Origin: Neorickettsia helminthoeca str. Oregon
Lineage (GTDB): Bacteria; Pseudomonadota; Alphaproteobacteria; Rickettsiales; Anaplasmataceae
Assembly (NCBI RefSeq): GCF_000632985.1
Contig: NZ_CP007481.1
Location: 310,001-374,000 of the forward strand
Reading direction: 5' to 3'
Length of the DNA stretch: 64,000 nt
This document shows positions 36,901 through 46,569 of the stretch, in pieces. The notes beneath the pieces were generated by a model that worked only from the letters and a program-made list of their open reading frames with translations, did no database searches and had not been told where the DNA came from. The position numbers and the translations under genes are program-made. Every line of letters starts with the position of its first letter. The stretch's first letter is position 1.

Positions 36901-37283
36901 CATTCGGTGTGCAGTTTGTGCTTCTCAAAGAATCTGAGCTGAGCACCGACGATGTTCGGAGCTATGACTATTCCACATAACTTATAGTCCTTTCTTAAGA
37001 GATGTGATTCCCTGATTGAGTGCCATAAAAATCCTAGCGAGAGTGGTAGCATCCCTTGTGCAAGTAGTGATAGCGGCGCTGGTAGGAACGTCGATATTTG
37101 CTGAAGTAGCATCTGGAGTAATATTGTAAGTATCAAGGTGAGCCACATTCTGTGATACAACACCCAAAGATGCGAAAAGAAAAACGCTCCAAAAGAAAAA
37201 CTGGATTTTACAAATACAAGAGAACCTATATCTTGTCTGATATCGGTGATGTTATTCGGGCGGTATACGTAGAAAGACTTCAT
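36897..37283 (-). CDS. DUF2628 membrane protein
   Basis: A small protein of about 128 residues with the DUF2628 pattern: FVKSSFSFGAFFFSHLWVLYHRMW near the N-terminus, then two or three hydrophobic helices and a basic C-terminus. The function of the family is unknown. The ATG at 37283 follows the ftsH stop after one base; an ATG at 37304 would overlap ftsH by 20 bases. Co-transcription with ftsH is very likely. Its stop codon forms part of an inverted repeat. Confidence 0.75.
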   Translation of the reverse strand: MKSFYVYRPNNITDIRQDIGSLVFVKSSFSFGAFFFSHLWVLYHRMWLTLILTILLQMLLQQISTFLPAPLSLLAQGMLPLSLGFLWHSIRESHLLRKDYKLCGIVIAPNIVGAQLRFFEKHKLHTEC

Positions 37284-37284
37284 T

Positions 37285-39210
37285 TTATTGTTTATCCTCT
37301 TCATCAGACAGATCTGAATCCAGAGACAGATCCGAATCTAATGTCTCCAACATTTTTTCATTCATATCACCTTCCTCGACGTCAATTGATGATCTGGAGA
37401 CAGTTTTTTTATGTACACCAGTTTTTTTAATAATCTCTTCCCCCCTTATCAGTGCAGACAACTCTTCACCAGTAAGTGTTTCATATTCCAATAAAGCATT
37501 TGCTATTTTGTGCAACGAATCCAAATTTTCATTCAGGATCTTAGTTGCGTTCTCCAGGGCATCGGTTATCAAGATCTTGACTTCGCTGTCAATGAGATTA
37601 GACATTTCGGTTGAAAGTGTGTGATTATCTGTTGGGTCACCATATAGCAGCGGCCCGACTTTTTTACTCATTCCCCACTTCGTAACCATCGATCTCGCTA
37701 ACATAGTCGCCTGTTTTATGTCAGAAGATGCGCCACTCGTTACTTTGTCCTCACCGAAAATTATTTCCTCTGCCGCTCTTCCACCCATTGCAACGATTAG
37801 ATCAGCATGCATCCTTGCTCTAGTAAAAGATACTCGATCGTGCTCAGGAAGTCTCATCACTAAACCGAGTGCTCTACCACGTGGGATTATAGTTGCTTTG
37901 TGTATCGGATCAGAGGCTTCGAGTTTCAAACTAGTTATTGCATGTCCTGCTTCGTGATATGCCGTTAGCAATTTCTCCTCATCCCTCATCACAAGGGACT
38001 TTCTTTCCATTCCCATGAGGATTTTATCTCTTGCGTACTCAAAATCCTCATTTGTTACGACCTTTCTATTTCTACGTGCTGCTATGAGCGCAGATTCATT
38101 AACTAGATTTGCGAGGTCAGCACCTGAAAACCCAGGAGTACCACGTGCTACGATTGATACATCCACATTAGGCGCTAGCGAAATCTTTTTCAAATGGACT
38201 TCGAGTATTTTTTGTCTTCCAGCTATGTCAGGAATGGAGATTGTAATCTGTCTATCGAATCTACCTGGTCTCACGAGGGCCGGATCCAAGACATCTGGTC
38301 TGTTAGTCGCTGCGATGATTATCACTCCTTCATTTGCTTCGAATCCATCCATTTCGACCAGAAGCTGATTCAGAGTCTGTTCTCTTTCATCATTTCCACC
38401 ACCGAATCCAACGCCACGATGTCGCCCGACAGCATCTATCTCGTCTATGAATATTAGACATGGAGCATTCTTCTTTCCCTGATCGAACATATCTCTAACC
38501 CTGCTTGCACCTACACCTACGAACATCTCAACAAAATCGGAGCCGGAAATACTGAAAAATGGTACCTTTGCCTCGCCAGCAATCGCTTTTGCTAATAACG
38601 TCTTACCTGTTCCAGGTGGCCCTATGAGCAGACAACCTTTAGGAATTTTACCTCCAAGCTTCTGGAATTTTTTTGGTTCTCTCAAAAAGTCGACAATTTC
38701 TGCAAGTTCTTCCTTAGCTTCATCTATTCCTGCGACATCCTTAAAGGTTACTTTATTGTTTCGATCACCTAGGAGTCTTGCTTTCGATTTCCCAAAGCTC
38801 ATAGTCTTGTTGCCACCTGACTGCATTTGTTTCATGAAGAAGATCCATACGCCGATCAGTAGCAGCATTGGAAACCAAGATATGAGGATGTTGAATAGTA
38901 GATTCAGAAAGCCGTCGCCTGATGCAACCTGGAAATTGACATCATTTTTCCTCAGAAATGGAACTAAATCAGGATAAGTAGTGGCTTTAGTATAAAAATG
39001 AACCCCATTCTTTAACTGTCCTGAGATATTGTAGCCATCTATTAGTATTCTCTGTACTTCTCCCTTTTCCACGAGATTCAGGAATTCGGAAAACTGGATC
39101 TTTTCATTTCTTCCTCCGAAGCCAAGATTGAGTGCAACCTGCCCGAAAAGAAGGGTGACAAAGACAATTATTCCTATCCAGAGAGAAAGATTTTCTAAGA
39201 TTTTTTTCAT
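37285..39210 (-). CDS. ftsH: ATP-dependent zinc metalloprotease FtsH
   Basis: Membrane-bound AAA+ protease that removes damaged or unassembled proteins. Two N-terminal helices flank a periplasmic domain (residues 12-125). The Walker A is GPPGTGKT (197-204), followed by [14 protein letters not shown] and the second region of homology [20 protein letters not shown]. The zinc site is [10 protein letters not shown]. The 641-residue length is standard, with an Asp/Glu/Ser-rich C-terminal tail. Diverges from pheT. Confidence 0.97.
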   Translation of the reverse strand: MKKILENLSLWIGIIVFVTLLFGQVALNLGFGGRNEKIQFSEFLNLVEKGEVQRILIDGYNISGQLKNGVHFYTKATTYPDLVPFLRKNDVNFQVASGDGFLNLLFNILISWFPMLLLIGVWIFFMKQMQSGGNKTMSFGKSKARLLGDRNNKVTFKDVAGIDEAKEELAEIVDFLREPKKFQKLGGKIPKGCLLIGPPGTGKTLLAKAIAGEAKVPFFSISGSDFVEMFVGVGASRVRDMFDQGKKNAPCLIFIDEIDAVGRHRGVGFGGGNDEREQTLNQLLVEMDGFEANEGVIIIAATNRPDVLDPALVRPGRFDRQITISIPDIAGRQKILEVHLKKISLAPNVDVSIVARGTPGFSGADLANLVNESALIAARRNRKVVTNEDFEYARDKILMGMERKSLVMRDEEKLLTAYHEAGHAITSLKLEASDPIHKATIIPRGRALGLVMRLPEHDRVSFTRARMHADLIVAMGGRAAEEIIFGEDKVTSGASSDIKQATMLARSMVTKWGMSKKVGPLLYGDPTDNHTLSTEMSNLIDSEVKILITDALENATKILNENLDSLHKIANALLEYETLTGEELSALIRGEEIIKKTGVHKKTVSRSSIDVEEGDMNEKMLETLDSDLSLDSDLSDEEDKQ

Positions 39211-39420
39211 TCAATTCTTGCAGAGAAAACGAGGTGCAGTTCCGATTATAAAATTTTTCTTGTATTTATCAATTCTAGGGAAAAGCAACCAGAATTAATC
39301 ATTTTTCCAATGGAACGTAGATTTGAGAACTTTTTCCTCACATCCCGAGGAGTCTAGTTGTGAAACCCTGCGATTACTCAAAACGAGTATATTTTTGCTC
39401 GGAAAACATCAAAAAAACTT

Positions 39421-39449
39421 CTGACAACGTAAGTATATCATGTTATCCT
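39421..39449 (+). promoter_or_regulatory. Possible promoter of pheT
   Basis: CTGACA (39421-39426), 17-base spacer, TATCCT (39444-39449), about 30 bases before the start codon. Each box has one or two deviations from consensus. Confidence 0.35.
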
Positions 39450-39478
39450 ATCATTTCGGTGATCTTTCTTCTTATTAA

Positions 39479-41800
39479 GTGAAGTTTACGTTTGGATGGC
39501 TATTAGAACACTTAGATACGAGTGTTTCCTTAGAGCAAATAATAACGGCATTGATCTCTTTAGGATTCGAGGTTGAGCGTTGTCACAGTATAGGATCTGG
39601 TTTTGTGGTTGCAAGGGTCGAGGAAGTATCTAAGCATCCGCAGGCGGACAGATTGAGGCTTTGCAGGGTCTCTGATGGAAATCAGGAATTCCAGATCGTT
39701 TGTGGTGCACAGAATGTCAGGGCGGGTCTGAAAGTTGTTCTGGCGTGTATTGGTGCAGTGATTCCATCTAATTCAATGAGCATCAAGAAGAGCAAAATCA
39801 GGGGATGTGAAAGTATGGGAATGCTTTGCTCTTCCAGGGAATTAGGTCTATCAGAGGAGGACGACGGTGGTATCCTCGAACTCGGTGATGAGTATGAAAT
39901 TGGTACGGAATTCAGTATTGATCCCCTAATAGAAATCTCTGTGACTCCGAATAGGGGCGATGTCCTGAGTATTTACGGTATAGCAAGAGAATTAGCTGCT
40001 GCTGGATACGGAAGACTCATTCAGTCTAAGATCAAGTACTACCCAATTGAAACCCAAGAGACAATAAACTTTGAGATCCATTCTGCTGAGGCTTGTAGTA
40101 AATTTGCGGGGTTGTCCATAACTGGCGTGAAAAATACTGATTCACCTGAATGGCTGAGGAAAAGACTCAATAGAATAGGTATAAGATCAGTTTCGGCTTT
40201 GGTTGATATAGTGAACTATGTCATGCTCTCCTATGGTTCTCCTATGCACATCTACGATGCAGATGAAATTAAGGGCAGAAGTTTATCGATATCCGTTTCG
40301 GTTGGTGAGCGGAAGTGCAAGGCTCTCGATGGAAAAGAATATACTATCCCAGATGGCTCTATAGTAATTGAGGATCAAGTGTCGGAAGTCCACGCGATTG
40401 CGGGGATAATAGGTGCTGAAAAAAGTGAATGTACACTCTCCACAACGAACATCTTTCTAGAAGCTGCGGTCTTTAATTGTGTGAATATCGCTCTGACAAG
40501 AAGGAAGTTAAAAATTAATACAGAGTCTGCATATAGATTCGAACGTGGAGTGGATCCAGGTTTCACTGAAACTGCATTGCGTATTGCTGGATCCATGATT
40601 ATAGAAGTCTGTGGCGGGAAAATGGGGGAAGTCCAAATTTGCGACTCAGGAATAAAAAGGGAAGTAGTTAAGTTTCCTATTTCTTTCTTTTCTTCGATGA
40701 CTGGCATCGAAATCGAGATATCTAGAATGATTCAGATTTTAACGAATCTGGGCTTCGAAGTGACCCAAAATGGCAAAGAACTTGATGTAATTTCACCAAG
40801 TTGGAGAAATGATATTTCCACGCAGGCATGCATAGCTGAGGAGATGCTAAGGGTGCACGGGTATGACCATTTAAAAGAAAATCCGCTACCTAATAGAATA
40901 CCAGTAATTTTTCGGGAATCTCTTGAAGAGAGAATCAGAGGTCTGATGATAGCTAGAGGTTTCTCAGAAGTGATAACTTGGTCATTCATGTCGGAGAGAA
41001 AATGCGCTGAAAAGGACGATCTTGTATTGATCCAAAATCCATTAGGACTGGAGTTCAATGTGATGCGACCTAGTATTATCTACAATCTACTCGATGTCGC
41101 ACAAAAGAACCATAACAATGGCACGCACATCGTTAGAGTTTTTGAAATAGGTAGAGTCTATTCAAAAAATGCTGAGAATAGCGTTATTTCTGCATTGAAG
41201 TCCGGTCAGTCCTTTCAGAGGAATGTGCATGAAAAAGCTCACAGTATGGATTTCTTTGACCTTAAAGCAGATTTGGAAATGTTATTCAATTATCTCAATT
41301 TGGAAAATATTTCTTTTTCAAAAGAGGGATTGCCTACTTGGTACCATCCGGGAAAAGCTGCTGTAGTCTCCATAGCAAAACGTAGGATTGGCTTTATGGG
41401 TGAGATACATCCTGAAATTTCTTTCGGAAAGAAAATTGTTGCGTTTGAGTTATATCTAGACAGGATTGCCTATAGACAGCCTTCCAAGGAAAGTGTTTTC
41501 AGTAAGTTTCCAGTTGTGGAGAGGGATTTTTCCTTTGTTTTCGAGCTGGATAAGGATCCGTGTTGGGAGGCTCTCGAAAAAGAAGTCCGATCCATAAGTA
41601 AGTTGATTAAAGACGTCACCCTGTTCGATAGATATGAAGGTGATTTCAATGGAATGAAGAGACTTTCCTTAGCATTTCTTGTGACCATGGAAAATGACCT
41701 CCATAGTATGTCTTCTGAGGAAATAGGTGGGTTGAGTGATAAAATTATCCAATGTGTGGAAGAAAGGTTCTTCGGAACTCTGCGCGTAAGTTATAAGTAG
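39479..41800 (+). CDS. pheT: Phenylalanyl-tRNA synthetase beta chain
   Basis: Large subunit of the tetrameric enzyme. The N-terminal EMAP/OB domain is around residues 40-150 (VARVEEVSKHPQADRLRLCRV and FQIVCGAQNVRAGLKVVLA). The B3/B4 editing domain follows (TPNRGDVLSIYGIARELAA, DIVNYVMLSYGSPMHIYDAD), then the B5 and catalytic-like core, and a C-terminal anticodon-binding FDX-ACB domain (FSKFPVVERDFSFVFE). The 773 residues are typical. The start is GTG at 39479. pheS is not in the window. Confidence 0.96.
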   Translation: MKFTFGWLLEHLDTSVSLEQIITALISLGFEVERCHSIGSGFVVARVEEVSKHPQADRLRLCRVSDGNQEFQIVCGAQNVRAGLKVVLACIGAVIPSNSMSIKKSKIRGCESMGMLCSSRELGLSEEDDGGILELGDEYEIGTEFSIDPLIEISVTPNRGDVLSIYGIARELAAAGYGRLIQSKIKYYPIETQETINFEIHSAEACSKFAGLSITGVKNTDSPEWLRKRLNRIGIRSVSALVDIVNYVMLSYGSPMHIYDADEIKGRSLSISVSVGERKCKALDGKEYTIPDGSIVIEDQVSEVHAIAGIIGAEKSECTLSTTNIFLEAAVFNCVNIALTRRKLKINTESAYRFERGVDPGFTETALRIAGSMIIEVCGGKMGEVQICDSGIKREVVKFPISFFSSMTGIEIEISRMIQILTNLGFEVTQNGKELDVISPSWRNDISTQACIAEEMLRVHGYDHLKENPLPNRIPVIFRESLEERIRGLMIARGFSEVITWSFMSERKCAEKDDLVLIQNPLGLEFNVMRPSIIYNLLDVAQKNHNNGTHIVRVFEIGRVYSKNAENSVISALKSGQSFQRNVHEKAHSMDFFDLKADLEMLFNYLNLENISFSKEGLPTWYHPGKAAVVSIAKRRIGFMGEIHPEISFGKKIVAFELYLDRIAYRQPSKESVFSKFPVVERDFSFVFELDKDPCWEALEKEVRSISKLIKDVTLFDRYEGDFNGMKRLSLAFLVTMENDLHSMSSEEIGGLSDKIIQCVEERFFGTLRVSYK

Positions 41801-41872
41801 ATCGTAAAATTTAAGTGTTAATTAATGTGGATGTGATAGGTAGGAGACCCGGCACAGTTTTTTAGAGAAGGT

Positions 41873-43078
41873 ATGGAAATAAGGCCTCAATCGCTGCGCG
41901 ATAAAGCACATGTAACTATTCTGGACTTAGGTAGTGATAAATTGAGATGCATGAATTTTAATTTGATCAATTCTTCAGAATTGGAAGTCACAGGCTTCGC
42001 TGAAGTCCCCGCGGTCGGAATCAAAGGCGGAATAGCAATCAATATAGAGAAGGCAAAACGCTCGCTCCTGGGTGTCATTGAAGCAACTGAAAAAGTCTCC
42101 GATGAAGGTATAGAGGATATCTACATCATTATCTCCGATCCTAGTATTACCGGAAAGCAATACAGAGCAAAGCTCGAAGTGGATAATAAAAAAATCTCTG
42201 AAGTCGACGCCGAACTACTAAGGAAAAAGGTCGCTGAAAAAATAAGTACTCCGATAATACATATGGTTCAGCAGGAGTGCTTGATAGATGGTGTACAAGA
42301 GGTCTCCAATCCAATAGGAATGTATGGGAAATCTTTGAGTGCTTCGTTCTACGTAATAACGGGCATCAGGACAATGATGCTGAATCTCGAGAATCTTATT
42401 TCCCAGTGTAATCTTAGATTTGCAGGTTGTGCTTTTTCTCCTTATGTATCAGGTTATTCAGTCCTCTCAGAAGATGAGCGCGAAGTAGGCGCCATAATTG
42501 TCGAGATGGGCGCAGCATCTACTTCGATGGCCGTTTTTAAGTCTGGGAAAGTCCAATTTATTTCGAGTATTCCAGTCGGTGGATCACATGTGAGTAAGGA
42601 TATAGCCTTCGGTTTAAATGTCGGAATATCTATCGCTGAGTCACTGAAGAAAGATTGTGCTCACTTGTTGCTGGATAGAAATAGCGAAAGTAATAGGATA
42701 GATATTTCTGGATATTCTGATCTTGTGCATCAGCAGGATGTCAGTATCAGAGAGATCGCGGATATGGCTGTTCCGCGCTTGGAAGAGATTTTCGAGATGG
42801 CTCATGAAAAAGTGAAGGACAGTAATTTTTCCACAGTTGTTCTAACAGGTGGCGGAAGTAAAATAACTCAGATCAGGCGTATTGCAGAAAAAATCTTCAT
42901 GAAGAAGGTCAGAGTGCAAGGCGATTTTAGGGTGCGAGATGTCGTCTATGGATCAGAGTATAGTAGTGTCTTCGGTCTAGCAGCTATACTGAGGGATTTC
43001 CGTAAGGAAAGCATGCAAAAGAAACCTATAGGATATATAAGAAGGATATTGGAAGCTGTATCCATCAGGATAGGGTAG
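41873..43078 (+). CDS. ftsA: Cell division protein FtsA
   Basis: Actin-like ATPase that links FtsZ to the membrane. It shows TILDLGSDKLRCM (phosphate 1), the 1C domain with VGIKGGIAINIEKAKRS, GAIIVEMGAASTSMAVF (phosphate 2), VVLTGGGSKITQI (adenosine), and a C-terminal amphipathic tail with basic residues for membrane binding. The 401-residue length is normal. It is not next to ftsZ or ftsQ here. The stop codon forms part of an inverted repeat. Confidence 0.92.
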   Translation: MEIRPQSLRDKAHVTILDLGSDKLRCMNFNLINSSELEVTGFAEVPAVGIKGGIAINIEKAKRSLLGVIEATEKVSDEGIEDIYIIISDPSITGKQYRAKLEVDNKKISEVDAELLRKKVAEKISTPIIHMVQQECLIDGVQEVSNPIGMYGKSLSASFYVITGIRTMMLNLENLISQCNLRFAGCAFSPYVSGYSVLSEDEREVGAIIVEMGAASTSMAVFKSGKVQFISSIPVGGSHVSKDIAFGLNVGISIAESLKKDCAHLLLDRNSESNRIDISGYSDLVHQQDVSIREIADMAVPRLEEIFEMAHEKVKDSNFSTVVLTGGGSKITQIRRIAEKIFMKKVRVQGDFRVRDVVYGSEYSSVFGLAAILRDFRKESMQKKPIGYIRRILEAVSIRIG

Positions 43079-43141
43079 GCGCCACCGAGAGCTGCCTACA
43101 ATAGAAGCTACACTGTACTGGGAAGATGGGGCGATCCCAGT
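43075..43141. terminator. Two hairpins between convergent ftsA and doxX-like genes
   Basis: GTAGGC (43075-43080, holding the ftsA stop) pairs with GCCTAC (43094-43099). A second, longer hairpin has arms ACTGGGA (43117-43123) and TCCCAGT (43131-43141 region) with an 11-base loop. No T-run follows. Probably a bidirectional termination region. Confidence 0.4.
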
Positions 43142-43146
43142 GGAAG

Positions 43147-43593
43147 TTAAGTAGCTGGGTAGGTTCTGCTGGTTTCTGATTTTCTCATTGAGTCCACAGA
43201 GAAAAAGCCTGAGCCGAAAAGCACCAGAATACTAAGCGCAATAAACCAAGGATAGTACTCAGTAAACTGATTATAGGTGAGATAAACAATGGTCGTAACA
43301 ACCAACATCTGGAATGACGCAAGTCTAGTCAGGAAACCAAGTCCAATGAGTAAAGCTGATACAAAATCAGTAGCCGTGGACAGAACTGCCCAGAATACGC
43401 TCCCAAACAAAGGCAACCTATACTCGTAAAGAAAGAGAAGGGATGTACTAGACCAACCAAGCACTTTCGAAAGCCCTGAGTCAATGAGGACCTTTGCCAT
43501 CCATAAGCGAACCGTCAATATCAGAAGTGGAACAAAATACTCTTCCAATACTATCAGGCAGCACTTAAGAATGTTTACTAGAGGCTTCATCAA
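43147..43593 (-). CDS. DoxX-family membrane protein
   Basis: A 148-residue protein with four hydrophobic helices, matching DoxX: LILTVRLWMAKVLIDSGLSKV, SALLIGLGFLTRLASFQMLVV and YPWFIALSILVLFGSGFFSVD in order. The family is widespread and of uncertain function, with links to oxidative stress and terminal oxidase complexes. It converges on ftsA and diverges from nuoA across about 190 bp. Confidence 0.85.
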   Translation of the reverse strand: MMKPLVNILKCCLIVLEEYFVPLLILTVRLWMAKVLIDSGLSKVLGWSSTSLLFLYEYRLPLFGSVFWAVLSTATDFVSALLIGLGFLTRLASFQMLVVTTIVYLTYNQFTEYYPWFIALSILVLFGSGFFSVDSMRKSETSRTYPAT

Positions 43594-43783
43594 GGACTTA
43601 ATTCTTAGATCTAGATAATATTCTTAGAAATGGTGCCGTAATTGTATACTATTTTTTGTTTACAGGACAAGTATGTTGCATCTAAAGAAGTTATTAGAAT
43701 ATCAAGTAAAAACGTCGAATAACTATTTCACATAAAACGACAAAGGTGTTAAGATTGTCTACTAAGCAAAACGTAATAGATAA

Positions 43784-44137
43784 ATGGAAAATTATCTCTT
43801 CATAGGGCTCTTCTTTCTTGTAGCTTGCCTCATTAGTGTTATCATGCTTTTTTTGCCGTCTTTGATTGCTCCTTCCGTTTATAGTAGGCATAAAGGTGAT
43901 AGCTATGAATGTGGTTTTGATAAGCTGAGTTCAACTGGTGAGAGATTCCATGTTAGATTTTACATTGTTGGGATACTTTTTATTATCTTCGATTTGGAGA
44001 TAGTTTTCTTGTTTCCTTGGGCCGCTGTTGCTAGAGAGTTGGGACCAGCAGGGTTTATTTCGATGTTGATATTTCTTTCGATATTGACTGTTGGCTTTGT
44101 ATATGAACTCTTGTCTGGTGCTTTGGAGTGGGAGTGA
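43784..44137 (+). CDS. nuoA: NADH:quinone oxidoreductase subunit A
   Basis: Small three-helix membrane subunit of complex I. SYECGFDKLSSTGERFHVRFYIVGILFIIFDLEIVFLFPWA is the diagnostic segment, with the loop cysteine in YECGFD. The 117-residue length is typical. It begins a nuoA-nuoB-nuoC order, but with an unusual gap of about 146 bp before nuoB. Confidence 0.97.
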   Translation: MENYLFIGLFFLVACLISVIMLFLPSLIAPSVYSRHKGDSYECGFDKLSSTGERFHVRFYIVGILFIIFDLEIVFLFPWAAVARELGPAGFISMLIFLSILTVGFVYELLSGALEWE

Positions 44138-44283
44138 GATTTTTCTGAGGTTCTTTGGAAAATTTATCGATTTTTCCCACATCTTGGATCTTCGTTTTTG
44201 TGTTCCTCAGTGTTTGTTTATTGAGTCTTCTGTGTTTTATAGTTGGTAGTGGTGTTTGATCTGATCTTAAAAATTTACTAGAG

Positions 44284-44787
44284 ATGCAAAATGACTTTAA
44301 CAAAAATACCGCACTTCCTGAAATGAATAATAACGGCTATTTTATTGCAAAACTCGATGAGCTTGTGAATTGGGCGCGCTCGGGTTCTTTGTGGCCTATG
44401 ACGTTCGGATTAGCCTGTTGTGCCGTGGAAATGATGCATTTCACCGCTAGTAGATATGATATGGATAGATTTGGTATGATTTTTAGACCTAGTCCAAGGC
44501 AATCTGATGTTATGATCGTAGCTGGTACACTGACTAATAAGATGGCACCTGCCTTGCGTAGAGTGTATGATCAAATGGCAGAACCGAAGTATGTTATTTC
44601 GATGGGTAGTTGTGCTAATGGTGGTGGATATTATCATTACTCCTATTCTGTGGTGAGGGGATGTGATAGAATCATCCCAGTTGATGTTTATGTTCCCGGT
44701 TGCCCGCCTACGGCTGAAGCTCTTCTGTATGGAGTTCTTTGCTTGCAGAAAAAAATTGGGCGGCAGCGGAATATTGTTCGTAGGTGA
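44284..44787 (+). CDS. nuoB: NADH:quinone oxidoreductase subunit B
   Basis: Subunit holding the N2 Fe-S cluster next to the quinone site. The four cysteines are Cys45 and Cys46 ([11 protein letters not shown]), Cys110 ([13 protein letters not shown]) and Cys140 ([14 protein letters not shown]). The 167-residue length is standard. nuoC follows after six bases with its own GTG start and ribosome site. Confidence 0.97.
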   Translation: MQNDFNKNTALPEMNNNGYFIAKLDELVNWARSGSLWPMTFGLACCAVEMMHFTASRYDMDRFGMIFRPSPRQSDVMIVAGTLTNKMAPALRRVYDQMAEPKYVISMGSCANGGGYYHYSYSVVRGCDRIIPVDVYVPGCPPTAEALLYGVLCLQKKIGRQRNIVRR

Positions 44788-44793
44788 GGTATA

Positions 44794-45366
44794 GTGAGCG
44801 ATAGTGTAGCCTTTGATCCAAGGGAAATAGATAAACTCATCGATGAATCTGATCCTGCTGTTCTAGGTATCTGTTCGGATTCCTTGATGGAGGTCCTTGG
44901 GTATGTGTCTTCTTTAGGGTTCACTCTTCTTGTGGATGTCTTTGGTGTCGATTATCCTGAACGTGAAAAGAGGATAGAGCTCATCTACATATTGCTTGAC
45001 ATGAAGCAAAATAGAAGGTGTCATGTGAAATTAGCAGTTGATCCTGCTTTAGAGAAGGTTCCGACTTGTTGTGGCATCTTTCGGGCCGCAGATTGGTTTG
45101 AGAGGGAGGTATATGACATGTATGGTGTTATTTTCTCTGATCATCCAAGGCTCGAAAGAATCCTAACTGATTACGGGTTTGAAGGATTCCCAATGTTGAA
45201 AGATTTTCCACTTACTGGGTATAAAGAAGTGAGGTATGATCTTGAGACTAAAAAGGTTGTCTATGAAGATGTGAATCTTCCACAGGAGTATAGGTCTTTC
45301 GATTTTCTTACTCCGTGGGAGGGGACAAAGTACGTAGATGAGATGTCGGGCGAGAAAAAAGATTAG
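44794..45366 (+). CDS. nuoC: NADH:quinone oxidoreductase subunit C
   Basis: The peripheral 30 kDa subunit. It has LLVDVFGVDYPEREKRIELIYILL and the signature ADWFEREVYDMYGVIFSDHPRLERILTDYGFEGFPMLKDFPLTGY. The 190-residue length is typical of the unfused subunit. The GTG at 44794 follows AGGTGAGGT, a good ribosome site. nuoD is not next; a tRNA-Leu gene begins six bases after the stop, so the operon is broken here. Confidence 0.96.
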   Translation: MSDSVAFDPREIDKLIDESDPAVLGICSDSLMEVLGYVSSLGFTLLVDVFGVDYPEREKRIELIYILLDMKQNRRCHVKLAVDPALEKVPTCCGIFRAADWFEREVYDMYGVIFSDHPRLERILTDYGFEGFPMLKDFPLTGYKEVRYDLETKKVVYEDVNLPQEYRSFDFLTPWEGTKYVDEMSGEKKD

Positions 45367-45372
45367 TGCTGT

Positions 45373-45455
45373 GCCCTTGTGGCGGAATGGTAGACGCGGC
45401 AGACTCAAAATCTGCTGTCCTTGCGGATGTGCTGGTTCGAATCCAGTCAAGGGTA
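45373..45455 (+). tRNA. tRNA-Leu (CAA)
   Basis: Begins GCCCTTGTGGCGGAATGGTA and has a long variable arm. The acceptor GCCCTTG pairs with CAAGGGT (one G-T). The anticodon loop CTCAAAA gives CAA. The T-arm is GGTTCGAATCC. No CCA is encoded. It starts six bases after nuoC and is likely on the same transcript. Confidence 0.96.
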
Positions 45456-45465
45456 TTTTTCTTTT

Positions 45466-45483
45466 GTTCCCATGGGGACTTTT
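45466..45483 (+). terminator. Possible intrinsic terminator after tRNA-Leu
   Basis: Stem GTTCC (45466-45470) and GGGAC (45475-45479) with loop CATG, followed by TTTT (45480-45483). Short stem with one G-T pair, but correctly placed between tRNA-Leu and gap. Confidence 0.45.
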
Positions 45484-45511
45484 AGTGTTTGATGTTTACT
45501 TAGCTTAGTAA

Positions 45512-46519
45512 ATGAGGGTAGCTATCAATGGATTTGGTCGCATAGGTAGAGCTGTGTTGCGGATACTTATGGGCTCCAACCGCGGTGACGTGGAAATTGT
45601 TGCAGTGAATACTCCGGGTTCAATAGAGAATTGTGTTCACCTCTTGAAGTATGATTCTGTTTATGGACGTTTCCCGTGTGCTGTTTCCTATGCTAGTGAG
45701 GATGTTGTTTTACTCGAAGGTGCGCCAGTTCGTTTTTCACGTGAGCTGGATATTTCTTTGCTAGATTGGGGAAAGCTAAATGTCGATCTGGTTTTGGAAT
45801 GTAGCGGTGTTTTTAATTCTTATGAGAGAGCGTCTGGGCATCTGAGAGCTGGTGCTAAATTCGTCTTGGTGTCTGCACCGGTGCCGGATGCTGATGCAAC
45901 GATAATCTATGGTGTTAATCAGGATATTTTGAAGCCTTCTGATAGGATCATTTCGGTTGGATCGTGTACGACAAATTGCCTTGCTCCTTTGATAGACGTC
46001 ATTCACAAGGGTTTTGGCGTGAGTAGTGCATTTATGACTACTATACACTCGTACACCAATGATCAGAATGTCGTGGATAATAATCATAAAGATCTACGTC
46101 GTGCCAGAGCGTGTGCAATGTCGATAATACCTACCACCACTGGGGCAGCGAAGACGATAGGAAAAATATTCCCGGAATTGTCTGGTAAGGTCGATGGAAT
46201 TGCTATGCGGGTCCCTACACCGAACGTATCTATGGTCGACTTGACCCTCAATACAGAGCGTGATGTCAGTGTCAAAGTGGTGAATAATGCCTTTATTAAT
46301 GCTGCGTCTTCCTACTTAAAAGGGGTACTCAGTACATGTGACGAACCATTGGTTTCGGTGGATTTCAATGGAGATCCGCATAGCGCAGTCGTCGATCTGA
46401 CAGGAACATATGTCGTATGTAATAGAATGCTTCGTCTTGGAGCTTGGTATGATAATGAAGTTGGCTTTTCCTCGAGGATGATTGATATAGCTAGAATGAT
46501 TCGCCAAAGAATATACTAG
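45512..46519 (+). CDS. gap: Glyceraldehyde-3-phosphate dehydrogenase
   Basis: Cytosolic glycolytic/gluconeogenic enzyme. The Rossmann start is INGFGRIGRAVLR (residues 5-17), and the catalytic Cys152 is in ISVGSCTTNCLAPL. Then HSYTNDQNVVDN, TTGAAKTIGKIFPEL, and ending AWYDNEVGFSSRM. The 335-residue length is normal. It is followed by pgk, so triose-phosphate steps are paired, probably in the gluconeogenic direction in this kind of organism. Confidence 0.97.
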   Translation: MRVAINGFGRIGRAVLRILMGSNRGDVEIVAVNTPGSIENCVHLLKYDSVYGRFPCAVSYASEDVVLLEGAPVRFSRELDISLLDWGKLNVDLVLECSGVFNSYERASGHLRAGAKFVLVSAPVPDADATIIYGVNQDILKPSDRIISVGSCTTNCLAPLIDVIHKGFGVSSAFMTTIHSYTNDQNVVDNNHKDLRRARACAMSIIPTTTGAAKTIGKIFPELSGKVDGIAMRVPTPNVSMVDLTLNTERDVSVKVVNNAFINAASSYLKGVLSTCDEPLVSVDFNGDPHSAVVDLTGTYVVCNRMLRLGAWYDNEVGFSSRMIDIARMIRQRIY

Positions 46520-46569
46520 GGATTAGAATTGTTCCAGAGAGAATCCGTATTGGTCGGTGTATTGAGTAA

